A DNA stretch of 64,000 bases from Thermoanaerobacterales bacterium (GCA_012840135.1 DUMA01000022.1:1-64000); one strand, 5' to 3'. Counted from the first letter of the stretch, positions 44,304-53,082 are shown. Numbers and translations are program-made. The notes: generated by a model not told the origin, from the sequence alone.

Positions 44304-45390
44304 TATCTATATCCCCTTAAAAAGTTTTTTTGAAAGCCTGGAAGTAGAAGTAGTGGTACCGCCCCCTTGCAGTAAAAAAACCATTGAGCTGGGTTTAAAA
44401 TACTCACCTGAATTTGCATGTCTTCCGTTGAAAATAAATGTGGGGAATTTTATCGAAGCTCTGGAAAATGGTGCAGATACCATAATAATGGCGGGCGGGG
44501 TTGGACCTTGCAGGTTTGGGTATTATGCAGAAGTTCAAAGGGAAATACTGAAAGATCTTGGTTATGAGTTTAATATGGTGGTACTGGAACCCCCAAGAGG
44601 TCACTTTTTAGAATTGTTTCACAAACTTTTAACGATAACCAACAAAAGGAAACATACTTACATGGATATAATAAAAGCAGGAAAACTTGCCTGGGAAAAG
44701 GCAATGTTGTTGGATGAACTCGATGTATTGGCTTGCAAGGCAAGACCACGAGAAGCATTGACAGGGCAAACAGATAAATGTTACAGAATAGCCATTGAAA
44801 TGATAGACCGGACAAAAGAAATAAGTGGGATAAAACAATTAAGGCAAGAAATAAAAATTATGTTTGATGATATAAAAACCAGAGTTGAATCAAATCCACC
44901 AAGAATTGGTATAATAGGAGAGATTTACACTGTTCTTGAACCATACGCGAACCTCAACATAGAAAAACAACTCGGTGAAATGGGGGCAGAGGTTTATAGA
45001 AGTATATATATTACGGATTGGCTTCGCCATAATCTGCTTCCATCTTCCTTAAAACCCAGGGAGTACAAGATGCTTCTTGAAATGTCAAAACCGTATATTA
45101 ATTGTTTTATCGGGGGTCATGGCCAGGAAACGGTAGCCCAAGTGGCCAGACTGGCCAGAGAGGGATTTAATGGAGTTATTCAACTTCTGCCTTTTACTTG
45201 CATGCCTGAAATAGTGGCTAAGAGTGTGCTCCCCAGTGCAAGTAAAAAATATTCTATTCCAGTCATGACACTGGTGCTGGATGAACATGCGGCGGAAGCG
45301 GGCTTCAGAACCCGTCTGGAGGCTTTTGTGGACATGATTAATCATAAATCGGAGGTAGAAAGTTTAGATGAGGTGTTCACTCGGAATTGA
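44275..45390 (+). CDS. CoA-dehydratase activase-associated protein, second copy
   Basis: About 371 residues and a paralogue of its neighbour: starts KITFPHMGNIYIPLKSFFESLEVEVVVPPPCSKKTIELG with YSPEFACLPLKINVGNF, has GGVGPCRFGYYAEVQ and IGIIGEIYTVLEPYAN, and ends LDEHAAEAGFRTRLEAFVDM, like the first copy. The GTG start after AAGGGAG overlaps the first copy. It would bind a [4Fe-4S] cluster or partner with the ASKHA activase downstream. Substrate unknown. Confidence 0.8.
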   Translation: MKITFPHMGNIYIPLKSFFESLEVEVVVPPPCSKKTIELGLKYSPEFACLPLKINVGNFIEALENGADTIIMAGGVGPCRFGYYAEVQREILKDLGYEFNMVVLEPPRGHFLELFHKLLTITNKRKHTYMDIIKAGKLAWEKAMLLDELDVLACKARPREALTGQTDKCYRIAIEMIDRTKEISGIKQLRQEIKIMFDDIKTRVESNPPRIGIIGEIYTVLEPYANLNIEKQLGEMGAEVYRSIYITDWLRHNLLPSSLKPREYKMLLEMSKPYINCFIGGHGQETVAQVARLAREGFNGVIQLLPFTCMPEIVAKSVLPSASKKYSIPVMTLVLDEHAAEAGFRTRLEAFVDMINHKSEVESLDEVFTRN

Positions 45391-46336
45391 CGTGGGTTCG
45401 GTAAGTACAAACCTTGTTTTATTGGATGAAAAAAATAATGTTATCAGAACGCTATATTTAAGCACAGCAGGAAGGCCGATAGAAGTGCTCATGGAAGGTC
45501 TTAAAATGCTGCAGGATGAGTTTAACGATTCTCTTGAAATTATTGCTGTAGGTACAACTGGAAGCGGAAGACAATTGGCGTCGGTGCTGGTAGGGGCCGA
45601 TATAATAAAAAATGAAATTACAGCCCATGCGGTAGCCGCACTGGAGGAGTATCCCGAAACTCAAACCATACTTGAAATAGGAGGCCAGGATTCAAAGATT
45701 ATAATTTTAAAAAATAAAATAGTGGTGGATTTCGCCATGAATACTGTATGTGCTGCCGGGACTGGTTCGTTTCTTGATAGGCAAGCCCAGAGGCTGGGCA
45801 TACCTATTGAGGAATTCGGTAAAATGGCGCTTAAATCTAGTATACCTACAAGAATTGCAGGTCGGTGTGCGGTGTTTGCAGAATCAGACATGATACACAA
45901 ACAACAGATGGGACATAAAGTTGAGGATATAATCTGGGGACTTTGCCAGGCGCTGGTAAGAAACTATTTGGCCAATGTGGCCAAAGGGAAGGAAATCAGG
46001 CCGTTAGTCCTTTTTCAAGGCGGTGTGGCAGCTAATTCAGGTATAAAAAAGGCGTTTGAAGAAGAACTCGGTCTGAATGTAATAGTGCCCAAACATTATA
46101 ATGTCATGGGAGCCATCGGAGCAGCAATACTGGCTAAAAAACACATAATGCAATCGGGAAGAAAAAGAACTAATTTCCTCGGATTTAACACCACTTTAAG
46201 AAATTATGAAGTAAAGGCTTTTGAGTGTAAAGGATGTCCCAATTCTTGCGAGATAATTCAAATATACGGTAATGAAAGACTGATGGCTCGCTGGGGAGAC
46301 AAATGCGGCAAATGGTCTTCTTCGCTGGCGGTTTAA
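45368..46336 (+). CDS. BadF/HgdC-type ASKHA activase
   Basis: 322 residues. Acetate-kinase/Hsp70 fold with CSLGIDVGSVSTNLVLLDE (phosphate-1), AVGTTGSGRQLA, EIGGQDSKIIIL (phosphate-2) and CAAGTGSFLDRQAQRLGI, the region that includes a cluster-binding Cys in HgdC; FQGGVAANSGIKKAF is the adenosine motif. The C-terminal extension has CKGCPNSC plus DKCGKW. HgdC-type proteins deliver one electron with ATP hydrolysis to 2-hydroxyacyl-CoA dehydratases. No dehydratase gene is adjacent. Confidence 0.85.
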   Translation: MRCSLGIDVGSVSTNLVLLDEKNNVIRTLYLSTAGRPIEVLMEGLKMLQDEFNDSLEIIAVGTTGSGRQLASVLVGADIIKNEITAHAVAALEEYPETQTILEIGGQDSKIIILKNKIVVDFAMNTVCAAGTGSFLDRQAQRLGIPIEEFGKMALKSSIPTRIAGRCAVFAESDMIHKQQMGHKVEDIIWGLCQALVRNYLANVAKGKEIRPLVLFQGGVAANSGIKKAFEEELGLNVIVPKHYNVMGAIGAAILAKKHIMQSGRKRTNFLGFNTTLRNYEVKAFECKGCPNSCEIIQIYGNERLMARWGDKCGKWSSSLAV

Positions 46337-46363
46337 ATTAATAAAAATTTAATAAAAATATAC

Positions 46364-46393
46364 TTGACAACCCAGACTACGGTATGTTATATT
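46364..46393 (+). promoter_or_regulatory. Sigma-A promoter of the lysA leader
   Basis: Perfect TTGACA (46364-46369), 18-nt spacer, TATATT (46388-46393). The start site would be near 46400, just before the riboswitch. Confidence 0.8.
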
Positions 46394-46411
46394 TTAAAAA
46401 ATTAAATAAGG

Positions 46412-46611
46412 AACCTCATCTCGACAAGAGTTGAGGTAGAGGCGCGGTGAATCAAGAGTATCCTTGCGGAGGCTGGAAACCGATAATGTAAGGAAAAAGG
46501 GATCACCGCCGAAGTACGGTTTTTATCCGGAGAACCGTGCTGGGACCATAGCCGAACAGGTATGGTACTGTCACCAAAAAAATCCCGATTTTTTTGGTGG
46601 AGCGCTACTTC
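46412..46611 (+). promoter_or_regulatory. Lysine riboswitch (L box) aptamer
   Basis: The conserved L-box core is present: GAGGTAGAGGCGC near 46433, AATCAAGAGTA, GGCTGGAAACCGAT, AAGGAAAAAGGGATCACCGCCGAAG, an arm with a CCAT...ATGG stem, ACTGTCACC and the closing GAGCGCTACTTC at 46600-46611 that pairs with the start as P1. It precedes lysA, the last enzyme of lysine synthesis. Lysine binding would favour the terminators at 46653-46720. An extra hairpin (ACCTCA...TGAGGT, 46413-46437) overlaps the P1 5' strand. Confidence 0.95.
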
Positions 46612-46652
46612 AGTTTAGGGAAAGAGAGGAGGTATTTGCCTTTAGACCATTG

Positions 46653-46688
46653 GACAACCGGCAAATATCTTTGGTTGTCTTTTTTTTA
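46653..46688 (+). terminator. Riboswitch terminator 1
   Basis: GACAACC (46653-46659) pairs with GGTTGTC (46673-46679), followed by a run of T to 46687. Its loop contains GGCAAATATCT, complementary (one G-T wobble) to AGGTATTTGCC at 46630-46640, a candidate antiterminator strand. Confidence 0.88.
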
Positions 46689-46689
46689 T

Positions 46690-46720
46690 ACAACCGGCAA
46701 ATATCTACGGTTGTTTTTTT
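46690..46720 (+). terminator. Riboswitch terminator 2 (near-duplicate)
   Basis: ACAACCG (46690-46696) pairs with CGGTTGT (46708-46714) plus T-run. The 25-nt unit at 46690-46714 equals 46654-46678 at 23 of 25 positions, so this terminator is a tandem copy of the first, including the GGCAAATATCT loop. Confidence 0.85.
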
Positions 46721-46849
46721 ATTTTAAAATGCGCAGAAAAACAAATATAAATACACAATTTTTAAAATCCATGCATCATTAATACAGGATTTCCCTTAGT
46801 ACAGTTCAAAAAAGCTGCAGCTCTTTAAATTTTTGAAAGGAGAATATTA

Positions 46850-48175
46850 ATGCTATTTGGTACTGCTAGAATTAATAAATTGAATCATTTAGAGATTGGT
46901 GGCTGTGACACCGTAGACCTGGTAAAAGAATTCGGGACTCCGCTTTATTTAATGGATGAAGAATATATCAGGAATAACTGCCGTTTATATAAAAATACTC
47001 TGGCGAAGCTTCATGAAAACAGTGAAGTTATTTATGCCGGGAAAGCCTTTTTAACAATGGGCATGTGTAAAATTATTGAAGAAGAAGATTTGGGGCTGGA
47101 TGTGGTATCCGGCGGCGAGCTATATACAGCCATAAGTGCGGATTTTCCGGCCCAAAGGATTTACTTTCACGGAAATAACAAATCCTATGAAGAACTTAAG
47201 ATGGCTGTAGAATACGGTGTAGGGAGAATCATCGTAGATAACTTCTACGAATTGGAAATGCTCAAAGACCTTGCTAAAAAGCGGCGTGGCAAGATAAAAA
47301 TTTTGCTAAGGATTACGCCAGGTATAGAAGCTCATACACATGATTACATTAAAACTGGTCAACTTGATTCAAAGTTTGGATTCGGCCTTGAGAACAGCCA
47401 TGCTGTAATGGCGGTGGAGCATGCGCTAAGTTCACCGGGCATAAAACTTATGGGATTTCACTGTCACATTGGGTCCCAAATATTTGAAAAGGAGCCTTTT
47501 AATATGGCGGCGGAGGTCATGCTTAAATTTGCCCGGGACGTCCATAAAAGGTTCGGCATCGAAATGAATGAAATAGATTTTGGAGGGGGATTTGGCATAA
47601 AGTATGTCGATAGCGACAGACCCCTTTCTGTTGAAACCTATCTGGAAACATTGGTAGATTCAGTAAAATTGTGGTCCGCAAGACTAGATATAAAAACTCC
47701 TAAAATTTTAATAGAGCCTGGAAGAGCTATAGTGGGTGCTGCCGGAACAACACTTTACACCATAGGCTCGATTAAAAATATTCCTAACGTGAGAAAGTAT
47801 GTAAGCGTAGACGGAGGTATGAGTGATAATATCAGGCCTGCATTATACGGGGCCAAATACAGCGCCATGGTGGCAAACAAGGCAGGAAATCCGCCTGAAG
47901 AAAAGGTTTCCATAGCAGGGAAGTGCTGCGAGTCCGGAGATATGCTAATATGGGATATAGACCTTCCAAGAGTTGTTCCGGGCGATATTCTGGCCATTTT
48001 TTGCACAGGAGCGTATCATTATACCATGTCCAGCAATTATAATATGATTCCAAGACCTGCAGTGGTATTTGTAAAAGACGGTAGCGCCCGTTTGATGATT
48101 CAAAGAGAAACTTATGAAGACCTGCTGAGAAATGAAATTTTTATGACCAATAAAAAATCTGTTTTCTTTGCTTAG
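46850..48175 (+). CDS. lysA: Diaminopimelate decarboxylase
   Basis: 441 residues, fold-type III PLP enzyme converting meso-diaminopimelate to L-lysine. PLP lysine at Lys65 (VIYAGKAFLTMGM), Gly-rich phosphate loop IDFGGGFGIKY, FHCHIGSQIF, EPGRAIVGAAGTT and CCESGDML for substrate/PLP contact. ATG after AAAGGAG. Controlled by the lysine riboswitch upstream, ended by its own terminator. Confidence 0.97.
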   Translation: MLFGTARINKLNHLEIGGCDTVDLVKEFGTPLYLMDEEYIRNNCRLYKNTLAKLHENSEVIYAGKAFLTMGMCKIIEEEDLGLDVVSGGELYTAISADFPAQRIYFHGNNKSYEELKMAVEYGVGRIIVDNFYELEMLKDLAKKRRGKIKILLRITPGIEAHTHDYIKTGQLDSKFGFGLENSHAVMAVEHALSSPGIKLMGFHCHIGSQIFEKEPFNMAAEVMLKFARDVHKRFGIEMNEIDFGGGFGIKYVDSDRPLSVETYLETLVDSVKLWSARLDIKTPKILIEPGRAIVGAAGTTLYTIGSIKNIPNVRKYVSVDGGMSDNIRPALYGAKYSAMVANKAGNPPEEKVSIAGKCCESGDMLIWDIDLPRVVPGDILAIFCTGAYHYTMSSNYNMIPRPAVVFVKDGSARLMIQRETYEDLLRNEIFMTNKKSVFFA

Positions 48176-48182
48176 GATTTTT

Positions 48183-48207
48183 AAAGTGCGCAAAAGCGCA
48201 CTTTTTT
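48183..48207 (+). terminator. Terminator after lysA
   Basis: AAGTGCGC-aaaa-GCGCACTT with TTTT following; perfect 8-bp stem. Confidence 0.92.
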
Positions 48208-48270
48208 CATTTAAATATAAATGATATAATAATAACGATATATTAAAAGGTAAAGAAAGGAAGTAGATTC

Positions 48271-48894
48271 ATGGCCAATTTTTTCGGACCCGAGATGCTG
48301 TTAAGGATACCTGCTTTATTAATAGCCATTACCTTCCACGAATATGCTCATGCCAGAGTATCATACGCATTAGGGGACCCCACGCCACGATGGACCGGAA
48401 GGCTATCTTTGAACCCCATTGCTCATCTTGATCCGGTAGGATTGCTGATGCTATGGATTTTTCGGTTCGGATGGGCCAAACCTGTCCAGATAAATCCTTC
48501 ATATTACAGAGACCCCAAAAGCGGCATATTGCTGGTATCGGTAGCCGGTCCTCTTTCTAACTTGTTTCTGGCGTTTATTACCTTGGTTTTAATTAAACTG
48601 AATTTATTCTACGGCGGGATTTTATCAACATTTATTCATATACTTTTTGTCTATAATCTTGTGCTGGCAGTTTTTAATCTAATACCAATTCCTCCACTTG
48701 ACGGATCTAAAATTTTGATGAGTTTGCTGCCGGGAAGACAGGATCATCTATTCTCTCAAATGGAATCATACGGGCCACTGATTCTTATACTATTGGTTTA
48801 TTTCGGACTTTTAAATGTTGTTCTGGATCCTCTTATTACTTTTGTCCAGATAGGACTTGATGCATTGTCTGATCTAATTTTACTCAGGTTTTAG
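48271..48894 (+). CDS. Site-2-protease-like M50 zinc metallopeptidase
   Basis: 207 residues with five or so membrane helices. Zinc motif HEYAH (His23-Glu24, His27) in the first helix and third ligand in NLIPIPPLDGSKIL. This is the compact YwhC/rhomboid-neighbour type without PDZ domain. Substrate unknown. It precedes scpA as in many Clostridia. Confidence 0.92.
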   Translation: MANFFGPEMLLRIPALLIAITFHEYAHARVSYALGDPTPRWTGRLSLNPIAHLDPVGLLMLWIFRFGWAKPVQINPSYYRDPKSGILLVSVAGPLSNLFLAFITLVLIKLNLFYGGILSTFIHILFVYNLVLAVFNLIPIPPLDGSKILMSLLPGRQDHLFSQMESYGPLILILLVYFGLLNVVLDPLITFVQIGLDALSDLILLRF

Positions 48895-48915
48895 GTGCAG
48901 TTAAGGGTGAATTTT

Positions 48916-49656
48916 ATGGCGCTCAATGTAAAACTCGAAGCCTTCGAAGGGCCCTTTGACCTTCTTTTTCATCTTATAGAAAAAAATCAGATAGATATTT
49001 ACGATATACCCATTGCCCAATTGACGGATCAGTATTTGGAATATCTAAAAGACATTGAAGAAGACAAAATAGATCTCGCCAGCGAATTTTTGGTAATGGC
49101 TGCCACTCTTTTGAGCATTAAATCCAGAATGTTACTACCAGTCCCAAAAGATGATCAGGTTCAACTGGAACTGGCAGTGGGGGATGATGAAATCGATCCA
49201 AGGGCAGAACTTGTAAATAAATTGGTCGAGTATAAAAAGTATAAAGAGATGGCAGAAGTTTTAAAAAAACGCGAAGAAGAACAACGAAAATTATTAAAGA
49301 GAACTCCTGAAGACCTGTCATATATGTGGAATGAAGAATTTACAATACCCAATATTGATCTTGAAAATATGAAGTCTATTTTTAGAAATTTAATTATGAA
49401 AAAAAAGCAGGAGGAAAAAGTACGTACGATTTCAAAGGATACATATCCCCTGGTAAAAAGAATAAAAGAGGTATATAAAATCATTGCCGAAAGATCCAGT
49501 GTGTTTTTCAGCAAATTATTAAACAAAAAATGTTCTAAACTTGAACTAATTGTAACATTTCTGGCCATTCTTGAATTGATTAAGATGAACAAAATAATAG
49601 CTGTTCAGAAACGCCTTTTTGATGAGATTCTGGTGACGCGCAGGGAGGTTCGGTAA
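48916..49656 (+). CDS. scpA: Segregation and condensation protein A
   Basis: Kleisin subunit of the SMC condensin. N-terminal block LEAFEGPFDLLFHLIEKNQIDIYDIPIAQLTDQYLEYL is diagnostic; the middle is charged; the C-terminal winged helix (LVTFLAILELIKMNKI-type) binds the SMC head. About 246 residues from the ATG at 48916 (AAGGG 8 nt upstream). It overlaps scpB by 1 nt. Confidence 0.97.
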   Translation: MALNVKLEAFEGPFDLLFHLIEKNQIDIYDIPIAQLTDQYLEYLKDIEEDKIDLASEFLVMAATLLSIKSRMLLPVPKDDQVQLELAVGDDEIDPRAELVNKLVEYKKYKEMAEVLKKREEEQRKLLKRTPEDLSYMWNEEFTIPNIDLENMKSIFRNLIMKKKQEEKVRTISKDTYPLVKRIKEVYKIIAERSSVFFSKLLNKKCSKLELIVTFLAILELIKMNKIIAVQKRLFDEILVTRREVR

Positions 49657-50162
49657 TGGAAATAGAAAAGTTAATGGCAATAGTTGAAGGCATCTTATTT
49701 GTATCGGGCGACCCTGTCAATATCGATGATTTATCTAAAACTTTGGAAATTCCGGAGGACGAGCTATTGTATTGTGTTCAAAAGCTGCAGGAAGAATTAT
49801 CTTCTCCCTCAAGAGGTATTATGATTTCACAAGTGGGAAGATGTTTGAGGCTTACGACAAAGCCGGATGTTTTTTCTTATGTGGAAAAAATGTTCAAACC
49901 TAAAATAAACTCACAGCTTTCAAGAGCTGCTCTGGAAACCCTGGCCATAATCCTTTTCAAACAACCTGTTACAAAAACTGAAATAGAAGCAATTAGAGGG
50001 GTGAATGTGGAGAAAGCCCTAAATAGCCTTCAAGAAAAAAAACTGATCCATGAGATTGGCCGCATGGATGCACCAGGGCGACCAATCCTCTACGGTACTA
50101 CCGATTACTGCATGGAATACTTTGGTATATCATCATTAGAAGATATTAATAATATATCATGA
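49656..50162 (+). CDS. scpB: Segregation and condensation protein B
   Basis: 168 residues, two winged-helix domains: KLMAIVEGILFVSGDPVNIDDLSKTLEI and LSRAALETLAIILFKQPVTKTEIEAIRGVNVEKALNSLQEKKLI, then GRPILYGTTDYCMEYFGI. Partner of ScpA in the SMC complex; the start overlaps the scpA stop. Confidence 0.97.
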   Translation: MEIEKLMAIVEGILFVSGDPVNIDDLSKTLEIPEDELLYCVQKLQEELSSPSRGIMISQVGRCLRLTTKPDVFSYVEKMFKPKINSQLSRAALETLAIILFKQPVTKTEIEAIRGVNVEKALNSLQEKKLIHEIGRMDAPGRPILYGTTDYCMEYFGISSLEDINNIS

Positions 50163-50214
50163 ATTTTTTGTATCATTTTCCATAAACTAAGAAAAAAAGT
50201 TAAAGGGGATTGCC

Positions 50215-50904
50215 TTGATTTACATAATACTTGCCTTGACTTTTCTTCTTTTAGTTTTATCTCAAATAAAGTTTAATTTATTTTTTCATAAAAAGGGGCC
50301 TGAGGAAAAAATAGAAATATCTATGGTCTTTTTAAGAGTGATTAAAGTAGAAATCAAAGTTCCCGAAATGAGCTTTGACATTAAGAATTTGATCCCCTTT
50401 ATGACCTTCAGGGTTAGTTTATCAAATCGCAGAATAAAAAAAGTTAGTAAAACCAAAAAGTATGTTATTTCTCCTCTGAGAAATCGCATAGACATACTTT
50501 TGTACTTTTTAAAAAGGTTTTTCATGCAAATTAAAAAATACAAAATTGCCATCAAGGTATTTTTAAAAACCATAAAAATTGACAAGTTAAGTATTAGCAT
50601 CAAATTTGGGTCTATGGACCCCGCCGCTGCTGGTATTATAGCAGGTGGAATATGGGGTTTTATATATTTTATTCTGAGTGCTGCATCATATTATTTCGAT
50701 TTTGAAGGAACATCGAGCGAAATAACGGTGTCCCCATCATTTTTAACCACAGAATCCGCTCAAATATTCGTCAAAGGAATAATTCAAGTAAGGGTTGGTC
50801 ATATTATTATTGCAGGCCTATTTTTTCTGGTAATATGGCTTCTTACACGAAAAAGTTATATTAACGCAAGGAGAGCGAAAGAATATGGATGGGCATCCAA
50901 TTGA
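50215..50904 (+). CDS. DUF2953 family membrane protein
   Basis: 229 residues: N-terminal membrane helix, a basic middle (many Lys), a Gly/Ala block (KFGSMDPAAAGIIAGGIWGFIYFI) and a C-terminal membrane helix. This matches DUF2953 proteins found directly before ytfJ/gerW in spore-formers. TTG start after AAAGGGG. It overlaps the next gene by 20 nt. Function unknown, probably sporulation-related by context. Confidence 0.8.
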   Translation: MIYIILALTFLLLVLSQIKFNLFFHKKGPEEKIEISMVFLRVIKVEIKVPEMSFDIKNLIPFMTFRVSLSNRRIKKVSKTKKYVISPLRNRIDILLYFLKRFFMQIKKYKIAIKVFLKTIKIDKLSISIKFGSMDPAAAGIIAGGIWGFIYFILSAASYYFDFEGTSSEITVSPSFLTTESAQIFVKGIIQVRVGHIIIAGLFFLVIWLLTRKSYINARRAKEYGWASN

Positions 50905-51301
50905 AAGTTTAATAAAAACTTCCATGGAAAGTATTAAAGAAATGGTAGATGTAAATACAATAGTCGGTGATGCAGTGGAAACACCGGATGGCAGTGTCAT
51001 AATACCCGTATCCAGAGTGACCTTTGGTTTTGCAGCAGGTGGAGGGGAATTTGATTCGAAAGGCTCCCGAGAAACTGATAAAGGTGGGCAGCAAAAGCTT
51101 CCTTTCGGAGGCGGCAGTGGTGCCGGTGTATCGGTTCAACCCGTCGCTTTTATGGTAGTAGGTCAAGGCCAGATAAGGCTTTTGCCAGTGACACAAAGTG
51201 CTATGATTGAGAGAATTATCGATGTAGCCCCCCAGATTCTGGACCAGTTAAGAAGTGTTTTAAAGAAAAATAACGAGCCATTTACGGTTCAGGCAAGATA
51301 G
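50885..51301 (+). CDS. ytfJ: GerW family sporulation protein (YtfJ)
   Basis: 138 residues. ESLIKTSMESIKEMVDVNTIVGDAVETPDGSVIIPVSRVTFGFAAGGGEF is the family signature; a Gly-rich loop (FGGGSGAGVSVQPVAFMVVG) and a C-terminal helix follow. In Bacillus it is a forespore protein needed for normal germination. Its start overlaps the DUF2953 gene. Confidence 0.95.
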   Translation: MDGHPIESLIKTSMESIKEMVDVNTIVGDAVETPDGSVIIPVSRVTFGFAAGGGEFDSKGSRETDKGGQQKLPFGGGSGAGVSVQPVAFMVVGQGQIRLLPVTQSAMIERIIDVAPQILDQLRSVLKKNNEPFTVQAR

Positions 51302-51382
51302 CCTGACCTTTTTTTATTGAAAAAAATGTTTTTTAAGTTTAAGATATATTTTATCAGGAATAAAACGGGAGAGGTGTGTTTA

Positions 51383-51781
51383 ATGGAACTGGAAAAAGCT
51401 ATGGAGTTAATATGGGATAATCGTAAATATACAACGACCGATCCCAAAGAGGCCATAAGTCATTTAAATGAGGAAGTAGCGGAATCTTTAAAGGCTCTAT
51501 TGCGAAATGAACAGGATAAAGCAAAAAGGGAACTGGAAGATGCTTTATCATGTCTTTTTATTGCCCTGAAGGTACTTGATATAAACCCCGACGAAGCTGT
51601 AATGCGCCAGGTTACTCAAATGAAACAAAGACATGAGAAATTAATGATATTTAAGAAAGATAAGGTTGAGATATATGTAAATGGGGTATTAAAAGGGGGC
51701 TGGTCCATCTGGAGCGATGAGGATGTAAAAGAAGCAGAAAAAATAGCTAAAGAATTCGGCTGCAATATTTGTTATGAATAA
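51383..51781 (+). CDS. MazG-like NTP pyrophosphohydrolase-type protein
   Basis: About 132 residues. The first 85 form a MazG-like helical domain with metal-binding pattern HLNEEVAESLKALL...AKRELEDALSCLFIALKV (EExxE and ExxD). The last 45 (KDKVEIYVNGVLKGGWSIWSDEDVKEAEKIAKEFGC) are an extension I do not recognise. Likely hydrolyses non-canonical nucleotides. ATG at 51383 after GAGAGGTG. Confidence 0.75.
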   Translation: MELEKAMELIWDNRKYTTTDPKEAISHLNEEVAESLKALLRNEQDKAKRELEDALSCLFIALKVLDINPDEAVMRQVTQMKQRHEKLMIFKKDKVEIYVNGVLKGGWSIWSDEDVKEAEKIAKEFGCNICYE

Positions 51782-51791
51782 ATAATATTGG

Positions 51792-51861
51792 TAATCCCTC
51801 CAGCTATTATTCGAATGAATTTATATTATTAACCAAAAAATAACCTTAGCTGGAGGGATTA
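51792..51861. repeat. Perfect 14-bp inverted repeat over the dacB leader
   Basis: TAATCCCTCCAGCT (51792-51805) and AGCTGGAGGGATTA (51848-51861) are exact inverse copies, 42 nt apart. The right arm contains GGAGGG, the ribosome site for the ATG at 51867. A TAATATT (51783-51789), an exact sigma-E -35, lies 2 nt before the left arm, but no good -10 follows. Confidence 0.92.
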
Positions 51862-51866
51862 AATAT

Positions 51867-53006
51867 ATGTTAAGGAAAACTTTAATATTATTATTTATTT
51901 TTATTATAGCGTGTTCAAGTTCTGTCAAGGCGGATACGCTTTATGTCAATGCCCGGGCATATATATTAATGGAACCAATTACCTGCCGAATTTTAATCGA
52001 GAAAAATTCTGAAGTAAAAATGCCTATGGCAAGTACCACTAAAATAATGACTGCAATAATTGCGCTGGAAAAGGGTAATCTGGAGTCGAAGGTTAAAGTG
52101 AGTGCAAAAGCTGCTTCTATAGGAGGTTCATCCTTTTACCTAAAAGCAGGAGAAACCATGTCTCTGGAAAACATGCTGTACGGTCTTCTTCTGCCATCCG
52201 GAAATGATGCCGCTGTGGCAATAGCAGAACACATTAGCGGCAATGAAAAAAATTTTGTAGATTTGATGAATTTAAAAGCATTGGAAATAGGGGCACTGAA
52301 CACACATTTCATGAATCCTCACGGTCTTGATGAGCCCGGGCATTACACTACAGCTCGTGATTTGGCAATGATTGCCCGGTATGCATGGAGTATCCCAAAA
52401 TTCAGGGAAATAGTTCAAACCAGGGAAAAAGTCATAAATGATGGCATTCATGAAAGACATATCTATAATACAAACAGGCTTTTGGGGAGTAAAATCGGAG
52501 TCAATGGTATCAAGACAGGCTATACAGGTGGAGCCGGAAAATGCCTTGTGGCTTCGGCAGCAATGAACAGATTTCAATTGATATCTGTGGTCCTGGGAAG
52601 CGGGGACCATTTCGGAAATTCATACAATCTACTAGATTATGGATTTTCTCATTACAAATATAAACAGGTAGTCGTAAAAGACAGACCTTACACGAATGTG
52701 CTGGTAGAAAACGGGATCCTCGACAGAGCACTGCTGGTAGCAGGTGGAGATATTTTTCTTCCTGTCGGAGAAAATGAAACTGTGGACTTGAAGATGATTG
52801 TCCCGGACAGTATAAAGGCACCGGTAATGAAAAATCAGCCGATAGGTGAAATCTTAGTTTTTATTAACGGAAAGCAGGTATGTAAAACTATATTGGTATC
52901 CACTCAAGATATACGCGAAAAAACGTATTTTGATATGTTATATAGAATCCTAAGAGAATGGTTGAATTTGAATATAGATACAGGATATTTAAAAAATGGT
53001 ATTTGA
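51867..53006 (+). CDS. dacB: D-alanyl-D-alanine carboxypeptidase (DacB type)
   Basis: 379 residues, S11 family and a paralogue of the gene at 37627. N-terminal signal (ILLFIFIIACSSS, possibly a lipobox), SxxK at Ser56-Lys59 (MASTTKIM), SGN in LPSGNDAAVAIAEH, KTG in GIKTGYTGG, then a PBP5_C-like domain and an amphipathic C-terminal helix. Probably acts in spore cortex synthesis, by analogy to dacB and its neighbours gerW/DUF2953. Confidence 0.9.
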   Translation: MLRKTLILLFIFIIACSSSVKADTLYVNARAYILMEPITCRILIEKNSEVKMPMASTTKIMTAIIALEKGNLESKVKVSAKAASIGGSSFYLKAGETMSLENMLYGLLLPSGNDAAVAIAEHISGNEKNFVDLMNLKALEIGALNTHFMNPHGLDEPGHYTTARDLAMIARYAWSIPKFREIVQTREKVINDGIHERHIYNTNRLLGSKIGVNGIKTGYTGGAGKCLVASAAMNRFQLISVVLGSGDHFGNSYNLLDYGFSHYKYKQVVVKDRPYTNVLVENGILDRALLVAGGDIFLPVGENETVDLKMIVPDSIKAPVMKNQPIGEILVFINGKQVCKTILVSTQDIREKTYFDMLYRILREWLNLNIDTGYLKNGI

Positions 53007-53082
53007 GGGAAAAAAACAAAAAAATTTTTGTTCATTAGAAGGATTTTCAATAAAAATGTAGAATACTTATTATATAGAATAG

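Noticed and set aside
46654-46714. Two 25-nt direct repeats as a minimal CRISPR or mobile repeat
   Set aside because: Only two copies with an 11-nt gap, each a hairpin with a T-run in a riboswitch expression platform; best explained as duplicated terminators.
46464-46782. Plus-strand ORFs of 87 and 62 residues between the activase and lysA
   Set aside because: They lie within the lysine riboswitch and its terminators; the translation is repeat-like and has no ribosome site.
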